Assembly: GCA_014338405.1 (NCBI GenBank)
Contig: JTDE01002484.1
Coordinates: forward strand, 1 to 64,000
From: Paragonimus skrjabini miyazakii
Taxonomy: Eukaryota; Platyhelminthes; Trematoda; Plagiorchiida; Troglotrematidae
Direction of reading: 5' to 3'
DNA: 64,000 bases
The notes under the pieces: model-generated
What the model was told of the DNA's origin: nothing
Database searches by the model: none
Seen by the model: the letters and a program-made list of their open reading frames with translations, nothing else
Shown: in pieces, positions 12,101-25,900 of the stretch
How the letters are laid out: the number at the start of each line of letters is the position of its first letter
Position numbering within the stretch: the stretch's first letter is position 1
Program-made: the position numbers and the translations under genes

Positions 12101-15100
12101 ATAAATTTTGTGATTTTAGGTCTTCTGGGAAGTCATAGATATATCGGTTGGGGGTTATCAGAACAGTTACAGGTTCTCTTCTCGAGGCAATCGGACAGCC
12201 TGAGCATTGCTCACAGGCGAATGTGAAAGCTTTTAGATCTGCTAATTCGGTCGAACCTGGTGTTTCTTGTCGAAAAGGACTGACTGGACATTCTGTTTAT
12301 ACAGGAAGGCTGCGATCAGATGTTACTATCGTTTAGTTCATATTCACTTGATCGCGTTGTTGTCTGGTCATGTGGCGTTTTTTCCCCCGGCAGGTCACGG
12401 TCACAAACTATTAAGACCCTGACGGTTCCGTTAAATACTGTCTATGTTTACAAGGTCGTTACTTCGTGATTGCCAAAATCCCCAGTTTATAACGTTGTCT
12501 GAATTGACAAGCTTTCACCATCAGTGGCTTGCGTGCATCCGCAGCGATACTAGCTTTGCCTCCCAACCCTTCAGGTCTAATGATATCATTATTTCTTCCG
12601 TGATGTTCCCTATGGAAGTGAACAGTGTTTTGAGGTCAAACTCATGGCTGTTTACGAGTGAACGCATATGATTTTATATAAAGTGTGATCAATGTTGTCA
12701 GCATAAATTGGCTTTACGGACGCCATCTGTCAGAATCATCAACCAGGTGGTACCCACTGTTATCTAGACTCCAACCTTGGATCTGGGAACGCTTTTTAAT
12801 CAACTTTCAGTGCCACCTCTCTCGTGAAAACTCTGAAAATTCATGGCTGTATGTGAACTAAGTTACTGTCAGTGCACCCAGATGTAAACGGGAGAACAAT
12901 TAAGGCTCTCAGTCAACACGTTAGACTTAAAGGCCTGTACCGCAAGTTAGCAGGCGGGTTGCAGTGTACTAGAATTAGTACTTTTTCTGAAAGGAGATGC
13001 CAACCTTTTTCTGACTCTTTCACTGGGCGACTAGGGGATTTTGGTTCATCAGATTTTTACCTACTGTCTTTTCTGAAGTAGGTGACTGCCAGTATAGTCA
13101 TTACACAGCCCAATTTAGCCCAGTAAGTCATCAAAATTTGCAAGCCGGCACATTGCAGCTAGGTTCATTCTCGTTCTGTTATAGACGAGATGTTAGTAGT
13201 CCGTCATCAGCACCCACAAGGTGCCTGCTTGACAGATTTTGAGTATGCTGATTACAAAGTGTAATTGTTGGACAATTTTCAAGCAGCAGTGGTAATGCCA
13301 GACGCTATTTCACATTGCCATAAATATTTCGAATGTGCTTTGCAGTTTCAAAATGTAATGTGCTTCTACAAGACTGCTGTAATTATGCAGATTTCATGTT
13401 GGGCAATGAAATTATTGAGGTTTTTGATCGATCTATGTAATTAGGAAGTTGCACCAGCAACGGGGGGGGGGTATGGGGGAATGGATTAGAAGATCGTATC
13501 TCCAAGACCAGTGCGATGTTCACTAGACCGGGATACCTCTAGCGACAGAGATTCATCTTTTTGGAACATAAGAGACAACATAAAAGGCGATTGTGCGGGC
13601 GGTATAATTTTAGGGCTGTGCAATTTGACCGCTAAGTATAGAAGACGTGAGCGATCTTCACGTATTTGGGCGTCAATGTCTGTGTACGATCGCTGGCATC
13701 GAGCAACGCCAATAGTTAAGGACTGAAGAGGTTAGGAAGCTTGTATTTGGTAGTGTCAATTAGGTGTCTTTGCTCACTCGATAAGTATGTACAGATTTAG
13801 ATAATGTGCTAGTGATGCTATCTAGTCTGCTACGCGGGGCAATGTTTACCGATACTGCGACTGATTGGCTTAAGATGCGAGTTGTACTGATGGTGATCCG
13901 GCCCAGAAAAGTGTGGTCGTTCGTCGAGGAGTTGGCCATTGTAGGTCACGTTCGTCCCAGGTTGGTCTCGAGTCATGGTCATCGCGACTCACAGATTTCG
14001 TAACTGGAGACTTTAGATGAGATGATGACCAGTTTGACTCAGTGGTGTGAACATTGATGTTTGGTTCATTTGTTTGTGAACTTAGTGCACTTTATGACGC
14101 CGGGCAGCGAAAGTCGTAAGGAGACTGATGACGGCTTGCTTCCGTTGAGAGCTGGATTTTTTGTAAGGTATAGGTGCCTTGGTGTTGAGTGTTTGAGTAT
14201 AAACAGTCGTTTTACGAGTTTTATCCGCTTCTCTTCTTTTTTCTTGTTAACCTAGGCCTGATCTTTTCTTCATGATTGTATGGCAGTTACTCATTAGCAC
14301 GAACCACGAATACATTGTAGTCTTCCGCTGGTGATGATAGTGAGAAACAGATGTGGAAACCGCGAGCAAGAAAGAGTAGTTAAACGAATGAGACGAATAA
14401 AAAGATATCGGAAGGAACGTAAATGGTAGAATTGTAAGACGAAAAGACGCAAAACCTAATACCAATGCATTAACATTTTTAACCAATGGAAAAGAACGTT
14501 AGCGGTTTATTGACCTGCTAATATTAGCTTCATAACAGAGTCAAACACACTCAACTCAACGATGAGAGGTTGCAGTGTGTCAGTTTGATCAGCTCACTGA
14601 GATAAATGTAATTCAGAAAGGTTCCACTAAATCCTAAACACTTCCCGCCAAAGTTTTCTCTTGATCTCATTTGACTGTCATGAATTCAAAGCATTGCTTA
14701 ATTTCAAGTTCGCCTAAGTAGAACCTTCGATTATTAATAACGGTGGATTCCTGGACTAGTGGTTACCTGTGTACAAGCATCGAAAACGTGTGAAGTTTTA
14801 TGGTTAGTTTTCATGTGTTCACGACTGTGATTCAAAATAGTGTTTGAGTGGGTTTGTGAATTTTTCAACTTCATTTGTTTTTCCCTTAAGAAATGGTTTT
14901 GCCATGGGTTCTGTGAGAACACCTTTGGACCAGCGAAGCCTGCACCACCAGATAACGATTTTCACTGCTTGATGATATTGTGCCTTCTTGAATGCAAATC
15001 GACAGATGCCGTTACTAGTATGGTGTCATAGTCGGCTGCTGCTTTGAAAGTGTTACATTGTTGTTATTGTACACGTGTCAGACCGTATCGGATACCATCT

Positions 15101-18100
15101 TAAGACCTTGAACAAAATACGGTTGATAACAAGAGAATGAGCGAACAAGGGATAGCATGTTTTCTCGGTTTTGTATTGCACGCGATTTCGATCTTTTTTG
15201 TTGTTTGTGTATTTTTTCAAAAAGTTCATGTGGATAACGGCGGTTAAGGATGATATCAAGTCGGACAGCATTCCCGCCACTGATTTCGGTCATATCGTTC
15301 AGGCGTCTATAGTCGAATGCAGACAGTCCCTGGGTTTTCTTCATTCGTACTAATGGGATTTCGTAATTGCTGATTGTGGAACGCTGGTGCAGTTGCATCA
15401 CGTACTCGGTCCTTCACTGATAAATTAAAGACATGCTGACCGTACAAGTGTTTCAAGCTGATAAATGCCTCCTTGCTTTAGTTGTGTGGGTTGTGTTACT
15501 GTCTGGTGTAATCCTCCAGCATGTTCACAACTTTCGATGTAGATGAATTCTTCGATGTTCCAGCCCCACCGATCTATTTCGGTCAACTTTTAGTCGTCTT
15601 TGAAGGTATTGATGAGCCTAGTACTTTCGTGTGTTAATTCTCATACGAATCTCGTATAGTCTATCTCTTTCAGCTCCATAATTGCCTAGCCTGTGTTGCT
15701 AGTCTCTAGCACGTGGTATTCATGCGAGTGGTTGTTTTAGATGCATAAACTTCTATCTTATAGGTATCTTTCTGATTGTATCTTATTCATACTTGTATAA
15801 TGACCAGAGCACACGTGTGTGGGTGTGTGTCCGTATAGCACTTGGTATGCAAATGTGACGCTATCTCCCTCCACCCTCTCCGAATGTATTGTTATACCAA
15901 ATTTTCTATCCTTAATCGTCTTCACTCTGAGACAAGTTTTTCTCACGGAAAAGAGCATCCCAGGAATATTTATCAGACTAGCTGGTTTGACATGAATAAT
16001 GTGATCTGCTTTCCTAAATCTGCATCGTTTGATGTCACGTAGCCTATTCATCGTATAGAAGCCATTTTTTAGGTAAGCGCCACAACGTACCCATTTGTGT
16101 CTGAGGTTGAGCATATCCAGTTCCGTTTGGGTTGATGCCAGAGAGCGAGGAGTATGTCCATTAAAGTGTCCGCGACGTGCATACATTTTGTTTAAATGGC
16201 TTTTAAATTCCTTTTCGAAGACATTACTGTTAGAGAATTTTATTATTAATACAGTATTTTCGTTGGACCGCTTCTAACAGATCTCAGCCTCTACGATTTA
16301 CACACTACTGGTTCACATTCCTACCTACTCATTCGTAGGAATGTGATTGAAAGGGTCAATATACTATGTTGTCGCAGATCAAATTATTTGTTTCTGGCTG
16401 TGATCTTTACTTATCAAGTCATGTTGACAACTCCAAGGGACCAGATAAATCGGGCTGCGTCTGGATGTGTCACCTTAGTTGATAGTCGTTTTTGATCACT
16501 CAGTGTGATTCGGTTATACTTGTTCATAGATTTCGGAAGAAGTGTGATGTCACGGGAAGTTTATGGATCATTCATTCATGCATTCGCAACGGTCTTGAAT
16601 CTAGCCGGAGAGTACCCTGGCTTGGGTGGCTGCTCACCTCAAGAGTGACGAGTATTTCGTGAAAGAAGAGAACTACTGGAAATATTAAAAATTGTCTAAA
16701 TGGAGGAACTGAAAATGGTAATAATACGGGCACGCCATTGACTGCAGCACATTGTCACATCGGTTAGCGTTTTCCCCCTGCGATTTGAGTGATCACGAGA
16801 ACCCCAGGCAGGCAGACAACACACCCACTTTATTCAGTCGAACAATAAGAGTCTTCATATTTCGTGAACATGTTGTTGCTTGACAACCACCCGGTCTTAC
16901 CTAACTGTTGGTGATCTCATATAATGCCCCGTTTGACAAACGTTCAGGACGAGGGGATCGGGCACCCTTGGCGAAAATCACTGAAAATGATGAACACTCG
17001 AGACGGTTGTTCAGATACCCTCACCCTGCTCGCAGATTGGGAATACAATGCTCTCAACGGATTCGCATATTTTCCCAGAACTCTCTTGGGCAACCGACTC
17101 AGTTGCCAGTAGAATCATGGATCACGGGAAACAGCTTTCTGCTATTTCAAGGTAAAAAAGCCCGTTCCATTTTCTCTGTCGATCGTTTGACCAAATGATG
17201 CCCACGATCCTTGCGTAATCTTTTCGTTAGCCTGTGGTTAAGTTCTCGGCTGTCGTCATCAGGTTTGGAGCGACGCTTGTTCGTAAAGTTGATCGACGTT
17301 ACAGAAATCTACTTTCGTTGCAATTGCTCAGCACATTGGGGACATACTTCTTCATATAGCTGCTACACTTTGTTAGCAGTGTTCGTTAAGTTTTCTCAAC
17401 CGACTCGAGCGGAGCAATTTGTTTAGCAGTGCTTTCTGGTAAACGTTCTTCACATTCTCCGCTCGAATGCCGGCTGGTTATCTTACGTGCACGTGCGGAA
17501 ACGACAAAAACCAGATACACGCAGTAGTGTGATCCGAGTCCTTGTGGTTGCTCCGAAGTACACGACAGAGTGGCGTCACCTGCAACTGATTGCTATATGA
17601 TCAAGTGTCCATGGCTGTGAAACACAAGGAGGTCTTCATGTAACGCAGTGCCTCTTCTTTTATGCTAAAATGCGTTACTCGGAATATGGAGACTATAGAA
17701 TGCGCACAGCTGCCGCAGTGTTTCGCCGTCGTCAGTGCATTGTGCCCGGATACCAAACACCTCTCAGCCGCTTCTCCTTTGGAAAAAGACGCCCAAATTA
17801 AGCACTGAGATCCGCGGCTTTCGCAATGATGTCAGACCATTTCGTCTACTTCTGAAGGTGGAAGTGAGCCTCGTAAAACTCGCCCTTGGTAATTTTGGAA
17901 CATCTATCGTTTGGAGCGATATGATAAGTACAAAATGCCTTTCTTATTAACATTGACAGATTTTAGCTGGTTTATTGATTCTGACAGCACATACACGACT
18001 GTTCGCTGGGATCCATTCATGCAAACATTGCCCTATTCTGGAACTCATTACGATTCCCATTCTAGCTTGACAACGGGATTCGGCATTGGCGTTACCAGAG

Positions 18101-19928
18101 ACCCTGAGAGAGAATCACTTGGATCGACAGTTATCTGGATGTGAGTTCAAGTGAATAATGTTTGTTGGAATCGCAAACCCGCATCTTCTGCACAGAGTAC
18201 ACTTCAAGCTCCAGATTTGAGAGCGTACTTGCCAGAGCAGCTTGCTGATCGACTTGTAGGAGAGTGCGGACATTGAAAGCAACAATGTTTACCAGTTGTC
18301 TTGGCTTTAGAATACAATTATCACCTGGGGGTACAGGGAAGACAGAAAACTTGGGTGGTAAAGTAAGGGAGAAATTCGTGGTGGATAAATCATGTAACTG
18401 TCGAGGAAACATTAACTTTTGATACTTCTCGGTCGTTTATGTTGCGCTAGGAGGCTGATTTGAGGAATCTCCATCCCGAGTTTCTAACTCAAAATTCCGA
18501 CCTGTCAGGTATCCTGGGCTAAGATTTTTTCACATGTGGATTAGGATCACTTTTTGCATGCCAGCGAAAAATAAGACGGACGCCTAAAGTGTACGGTAAC
18601 CAGGTGGTGTGTGCACAGTGTCATATCCAACTCGTAACAGAAGGTGGCTTCTGCTGACATCTAAGGTTTGATGGCGAGCGTTAAATGAATCTACCTCGTT
18701 TTTAGCCTCAAAATCAGCTCATAGGCACTCACTGCACTTACAATCTAATTTGAAAGCAACCGACTGAAAACGAATGCTGATGTACAGAATGTACTGTGAA
18801 ACGTGGGATTAAATCGATCTAAATTGTTAAGTACACAGTTTCAAGATTTCTCAAACTACGGTTGGCTCTTCGAGTGAACGGCTGAACATCCCCAGGTCAT
18901 ACTTGCAACTTTTCGAAATTGAACAGCGGCGCTCGTACGTGACTGAATGGGCTGATTAAGTGCTACGTAAGGATTGAAATTTCAACGCCTGGACAAACAA
19001 TTTGGAGTTGAACTCATTCTGCTTGTAAAGTAATTGTTTATTTCATTCTGTTTATATCGTAAAAAGCGTGTTTCGAGTGGTCGCGTTTATTTTTGTACAG
19101 TTAATGATAGGTTTTATCAAGACAGCTTAGTAATTTTTCAAAAATAATCTTGCGTTGAATGTAGTTGTTATTTTTGCGATATCCATCTTCAAAGCTTTTG
19201 CTCGGTCAGTTTCTGTCTATACCCATGGATTGTCCTTAAAACCAAATTGTTATTTTACAGATGGAATTCCTTGTTCAAGAGCCCGGTCTCGGAGGCCACA
19301 TGTACACATGTCGTATCCTTTTTTAACAATCATCTGACTCCCTGATTCAATTCTACAGTGCGGCCGTTTGCACTTATGTACATTTGCTTGAGACATAGTT
19401 TTCTTGTTATTTTATGTATATGTATGCAACTATTTCCGAAGCTCACGAGTAGCATCTTAGTTTATTAGGTTTTATATCAATGTGCTTACCACACGGCCAT
19501 GCCTCTACACGTGTTCTCATACTTTTTTTCTGAGTCTTTCCTAACTTTCTTAACTCACACCTCTTTTTCGTTGACTAGCGTACAAACGCGTTGTAAGACA
19601 GCTACTCATCAAGCATGCTGAGCATGTTGTGCAAGTGCTGTGAGTCATTGTTACACTCTTCTTCTCTACTTGCTTTATGTTGCATTCTCGAATCTGATGT
19701 GTTTTTGCCAGTTGGATAGTTTTATGTTTTTCTCCATCTGTCTCTGTGAACAGCAGTTGATCTTGCTTTGGACAGATGGACTCTGTTGAATGCATTCGCT
19801 TGCAAGTGATGAGAAGATCTTGAGTCATCTCCTTGATGTCCTTCAGTGGAAGCTAACATAATGCATTCGACACCGACGTCGCCGTTAAGTCCCTAATCAA
19901 GAGTATTGCTAAAACATCAAGAGAGAAA

Positions 19929-19964
<36 letters not shown>

Positions 19965-22900
19965 ATAGCAAATTGATGTCCACGTTTTCGCACCCACAAT
20001 AAATCGCAGTATCACTTGGGGTATTAACCACATTTGACATGGTTCTTGTGATTAGAGTGGAGTTCTGCAAACAGGCAATTTGATGACCAGTATCTGTTCC
20101 TGAACAACAGATTTTTGCTGTGGCTAAGTTGAGTTTATTGTTGGAAGTTACTGGGATGTGGTGGTAGCCTCAATCCAGACGTTGGATCCTAAAAGCGTTG
20201 AACCCTAGTATTAGAATACTGTCGCAGTGTTTACAGGAGCTGCAAACTTCCATTGTTTTACAGCGTTGTTCCGTGAACAGATATCGTAGCCCCTAAGAGC
20301 AGCCATTCCTTTTCAGCAGCTGTATTTTTCGGTGCCTAACATCAAGGAGGAATGTTTACCCTCTGTGCTTTTCAGCCCTTTTTATCCACATTTGCAGCTG
20401 TCTTTCTATCTGTCTCGTGTATCTTCGAGATTCAACGTCTGGATCTTACCGTTCTGCATATGGCAGTAGCTCGCTGGAACTCACTCAGTTTAGTAAAATC
20501 AGTGTTCAGTTATCAAGTCATAGATACTGACTACCAAATTGTGCGCTTGTGGACTCAACGCTGGTCACGTGATGTGTAGATATCTCATTGTAGTGTTCCA
20601 TCGGCAATCATATGCCTCTTGTTTGCTTTTGAAATCTTGTTTATATTTTTTGACCCTTTATGCGTAATTCGTTCCCATTAAAAGATTATCTTTAGGAAAT
20701 TCGATACAGATTTCACTGGCTTCAGCCTAACATTGCTTAGATGTTCAGTGTACATTGATTCGTGTGACCTCCATCCACTAATTAGTTTACACTCTTTTAT
20801 GTAGTCACTGTTATGTTGACAGCCGTAATGTATTTTAAGGAATTTTTGGAAATGCCGAAATCTTTCAGCTATATTGTTGTCCAGGACGAACAACAACAAT
20901 CAGTGAAAGGAATGAAAAGTGCGATAGGAGCTAATCCGCGTTACCGGACTCCCCTCTCAGCGTCACTGATCTCATTAAGAGAAAAACAGTGCAACACGTT
21001 CGACAATAACTTAGTTGCCGAAGCATTCGGAGTAGTGGCATCAAGTCGGATGCTTTTCACATCGTCTTTCCAGCTTCCTCCCCCACAAACAGTGGTACTA
21101 TTTACTTATAACTTGGGTACGGTCGTTGCTGGGGCGAAGGTCCATAGATCCCGGGTTATTTTTTTATCTGCAAATCTGCCGAGCACATCTGGCAGTCGAG
21201 TTTTTCTAGTGTAGTTGCTTTCTTTTTGGTTGGCTATCAACCAACTTCCAGCTTCCCATCTTGTCATGTTGCTGCGTATTCAATCGCACTGCAGTTCAGT
21301 AGTTTCGAGAGACAAGGTTGTTATGTTGCAGGCACGGTAATACAAGACGGGTCATGTGCAAGTTAATTATGTGAAAAGTCAAACCGGTATCTCTCCGTAC
21401 TCATTGGGTAGTGCGTTACTGATCAAACCTGATTTCATTAACCTTTTATGCTCTCTAGGGTACATCGTAGGTAGTATACACACGCTCTTCGTTTGACCGC
21501 CATGTGGTTTGCCACTGTTCGAAGTGGCTGCTGGCTATTATCATAAACCGGCGATTGCAGGTTAGTGTTCTTGTTCCACGTGCACTCGCACGCACATGTT
21601 AGTGATTAACATGCTTGATCGTTTACTTGCTGTAACTGCAGGAGTTTCATTGATTACCTCATTTTCCCAAGGTGAACGTCATTGTTTGCTATGGCTCCCG
21701 CACATTGATGCTTCTTGTTTGATTAGCCACAGGTGGTATTCAGTCGCCTAGTCTCAAATCCTTCTCTTTCTTATACATCGACGTTTAAGGCAAAATTTGT
21801 GGACACTTCGCACCTTGGCTATTCCGGTTTATGTTCTGAGGTGTGGTGATGCGAATCACTTGTTTATACCTGTTTTTTTGCCAAATTGGTTTGGCGGATA
21901 CTGGTACACTGTGGTTCCGGATTTTGTGCTCCGATAGCTAAAACATTTAACCGTAAAAATTCATTGCATGGACCAAGTGGCATGTTGATTTTGGTCGCTA
22001 TGATAATGAGTACATCGCAGTGGAATTCCTAGTGGCACTAATGCCGTTTTACTCACTACTGTCTGCCCTGTGGACTGTTAGGTCCGCTTCTGTTTCCCTT
22101 TGATTGTCTTACCTGCAAGTTTGTGAAAGTAAGGCTGTGCCAGGAGCTGTACGATCGTAACTTTGATTTCAGCTGGATACTCAGGTTGACTGTTGTTTCA
22201 GCCCCCGTTACAGTTGCTGCACTCAGCGCTCAAAGAAAATTTTTAAAGGCGTTTAAGCGATCACTTGTCTGTTCTGTACGATGGTTGTTCTCTAAATCAA
22301 ATGGCAGCTGTTTCAAACCTGCAACCCAGTTACACCCTCCTTGGTTACCGTTACTATCACGTGAAACGAGACAACATAAGCCGCGATTACCACATGTTTG
22401 CTCAGTTCATGTAGACCTGTTTCGACGAACGTTTTCTACATTAGTATGATATGTGCTGGTCGTTTTCACCGTATGAATTGAAAGTATTGAGGTCCATCCT
22501 ACTGGATATATTTGGAATTCCTTTGAATACAACTTATGACTGCTGGCTGTACTTCCAAACCTTCACTTACAGGTCGGTTGTTTGTTTGCAAGATGTAGGC
22601 ACCTTGGTGTTGTATGTGTGAATATAGACAGATATTTTTCGTGGTTAGGTCCCTTTCCGTTCCCTCCTTTTTTATTCTCTCTTCCTGTACAGCGTTTGCT
22701 TTCTTCTTCGTGGTTGTATGGCAGTTAAGCATCAGTGTGAACCACTGATGTATTACTGTCTATGATAATGAAGAAGCCCATTCGGTCATGTCTCTCTTTT
22801 GTTAGGTGCTTAGACGCACGACAGTGTTCTTTGCTAATGGTGGTTACGTTCCTCTTGTCCTGCGGAAGAAAACCTGTAAGCAGATCCTCCTATCTGGGAA

Positions 22901-25900
22901 AGCCATTACATTTCGTTATCCGTGACGTTGGATGAGTCATTTTAAGTTAGTATGTTGGTCTTGTAGGTATGCGTATTTGTGTATCTCACTAATCTAACAT
23001 GGGATGCACTGATATATACTCCTGTGTTGGTACTCTTCCTGCCTGATATTTACGTTATCTTTATGCCCAGCCTAAAACTTATCATTGGAACCTATGTTTT
23101 CTCTTTGTGTCTAAAAGGCAAGGGTTTAGGTTTCACATTAATGTATCATCAGGCCAACTGGCGTTGACCGGCTGGATCATAGAGGCCTCCATTCATACAC
23201 CCTCTGATCTTATTTCTTCAAGTCTGCACTAGATATCACGTGCGTGAGTGGAACTACCTGTGGTGCAATACATGCCACCTTTGGTGACATTTGAGTGTTC
23301 ACTAAATGCGGTCACTGCGACAGGTTAATTCAGGAACGGATGGCGCTAGCCGTATATGTGCCATCGGCACTGTATAGTGTTCTTTTAGTTAATGGTCATT
23401 TTCCCGTCAAAATCGTGGAAATGGTTTTCTGCATTTATACTCACTTACAAGCTTCAACTCCAAGTGTAACTTAGTATGAGGTCTACTATGTATTCCTTGT
23501 GGCTAAAAAACAACAACACTAATAAAAGTTACGTTGTTGTTGTTGTTGTTGTTGTTGTTGACGGACTTAACTTTCTCAGAATGTCTTATTATTCGGGTGA
23601 ACATCTCGTCTACTTTTAGACAGGCCTCACATTCTCACGGTCAGTCGACTGCATTAACGCCTCACTGGTTCACATGGATAAGCATTGTTTCCGGTGTACT
23701 TTTTCTTTGCAGTTTTCAAAACGGTGGTCTTCGAATTTTCCGACTGCTGCTAAGTTCCGGCCCACTCAGTCACGAAGAGGTAGGTGTCATGTTAGTTTTC
23801 CGAGCCCCATCTATTCTGTACCTCTTTCTACCATAAACATGCTGACCCACCGGGGTTCATTACCTGCTCTTAGCTGTCTAGATAAGATCCTTTATTTTGT
23901 TGCTTGATCGGTTTATCCGCTTTATCACGAGCCGACTGTACCTCAAAAGGGTGTGCATCACTTGACGTATTAGGCTAGATTAGCTCGTATGATGATCCAC
24001 TGAATCATTTATGCAAACCAATGAGTAGCGATCTGATCGGCTACAGTTTCCCGATTCTCCAGGTCTGTCGCTAGAAGAATTGTTCAGTCATGTCAATTTC
24101 TGTAGTCGGTACTATTTCTAGTCGATTGGTACCGGCTAGTAGAGCCTTTCGAACCGAAGACTTTGAACGAGATCGCTAATTGTCCCTTTATATGAGTGTG
24201 TGCGGTAATAATTCCCTACTGCATTGACCATCGTTCTGTTTGATTCGGGTCGCCCTATCTACTGCACCCGGAGGGGTGAAATAGCAAAATTATTATTGTG
24301 GCTTGCTTCAATTCCACTCGACTGAGTGATGGTGGTCCACCTGTGTTCCATTTGTCGACTGACTGCTTTAATCACTCTGTCACAGACGACAGATTTATAC
24401 ATAATGATTGGCAAACAGTCACTGAACTACAATTTATCGTACGGATGCGAAAAATTCCGCTGAACGAAATCCGGGGACGTTTGCCTTCATGAGTCACACC
24501 CACTCTTGCGATCCGCATTGGGAAAGTCGTTAGCATATTTGTTATGAATATATGAGATGACGTTGTCAAGGCGTGCTCCAACCTGTTTATTGGGTGTAAC
24601 AGACTACGGTTGTATTGTACCCTGTCTTTCCCAACACACGTTTTCTGTTTTGTGTAATCGCTTACCATACTGCAGCGCCATGCTGACATTTTTGTTATTT
24701 ACTTGTGTACTATTGAAAGACGTGGATGTTGCTGGTTCCAGGAGAGTCTAATAACGGCATATCTGGTCTCAGATTTGGGTGTTACTCCCCTCCATTCTCA
24801 TCCTTGTAACAGTCTCATAAATGTATTATCTGTTTATTTAGCAGCTCCTTTATCCGTTTGAATACAGATAGACAAGGTGTATGTTGAACAAATCAGATTG
24901 ATTAGCCCCTACTGATGCACTTTTCAGAGTGGATTATATTCTTTTTCCATCTGAACCTTACTGCTGGCAAGATTCAAGACGTACGTACACATTAGCGTTC
25001 GGTTGAAACTCTGCTTCACCAACCGTATAATGGACAGTTGTATTGTCAAGGAACGAATTGAAGGAAAACTATAGACAGTTTTGTCCGCTCTTCATTCATT
25101 TGTTATCTGTCTGCATTCTGGTCTGCATCTTACCGGAGTTTTTTCGTAATGTGCATCGTGTCTATTCCCTTAGTGTTTGAGGAAAGTATTCTTATAGTCG
25201 CTTCGCCAGCGAAATCACTTGAACCACAGGCAGTAGCGTTATAGAGGTGAGGAAAATGGACGATTGGTTTTATACACAAGGAGTAGTGTTCCGCAGTTTC
25301 CTCGCGGAACTTACCGATTTTTACGTGAACCGACGTCAAAATACAGCACGCTGCATTGTTGTTGATGCCACTCCACCTACTGCCGTTTAACGAAGCAGGC
25401 TCTCCATGAAGCTGTTTAGTTGTTCACACCTCAAAATCTTTTCAGCCTCATCAAATTGACAGCTTATCATAATATTTTCCTTGAGATTGACTGCGTAGAC
25501 TTTCTAAGACGCAAATACGCAATAGACCAACTTGTATATTCCACTTCAGGTTCTGTCTGACCATGTGTGTGTCCATGTGACGGTGTAAATATTTATCCAT
25601 TTTTGCATCACGGTTATTAGATATTCATGGATTTATTTTCTCCTGGTTTTTGTGTTCGAGTCCTGTCAGACTCCTTTGACACTGGAGAGTAGGTGTATTT
25701 TTATCCTTGTAGCAGGCGTTTCGCAGATTATAGAAAGTTTACAGTGTCTGTGTACACCCGAACTTGTCTAAAACACGTACGTTTGATGCAATCTTAAGGA
25801 ACCGTTGTTTATTGCTCACATGGGTTAATCTAACCGAGCGGCTAACCACTGGGTAGCTGTCTCCGTTGTCTCCTGAGTGGACTCACTTCTAGTTCTGAAC

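Noticed and set aside
17935..18143. Open segment with a GTGAGT donor (DSDSTYTTVRWDPF...)
   Set aside because: It lies in POLR3C intron 8, its phases do not fit the gene, and no family was recognised.
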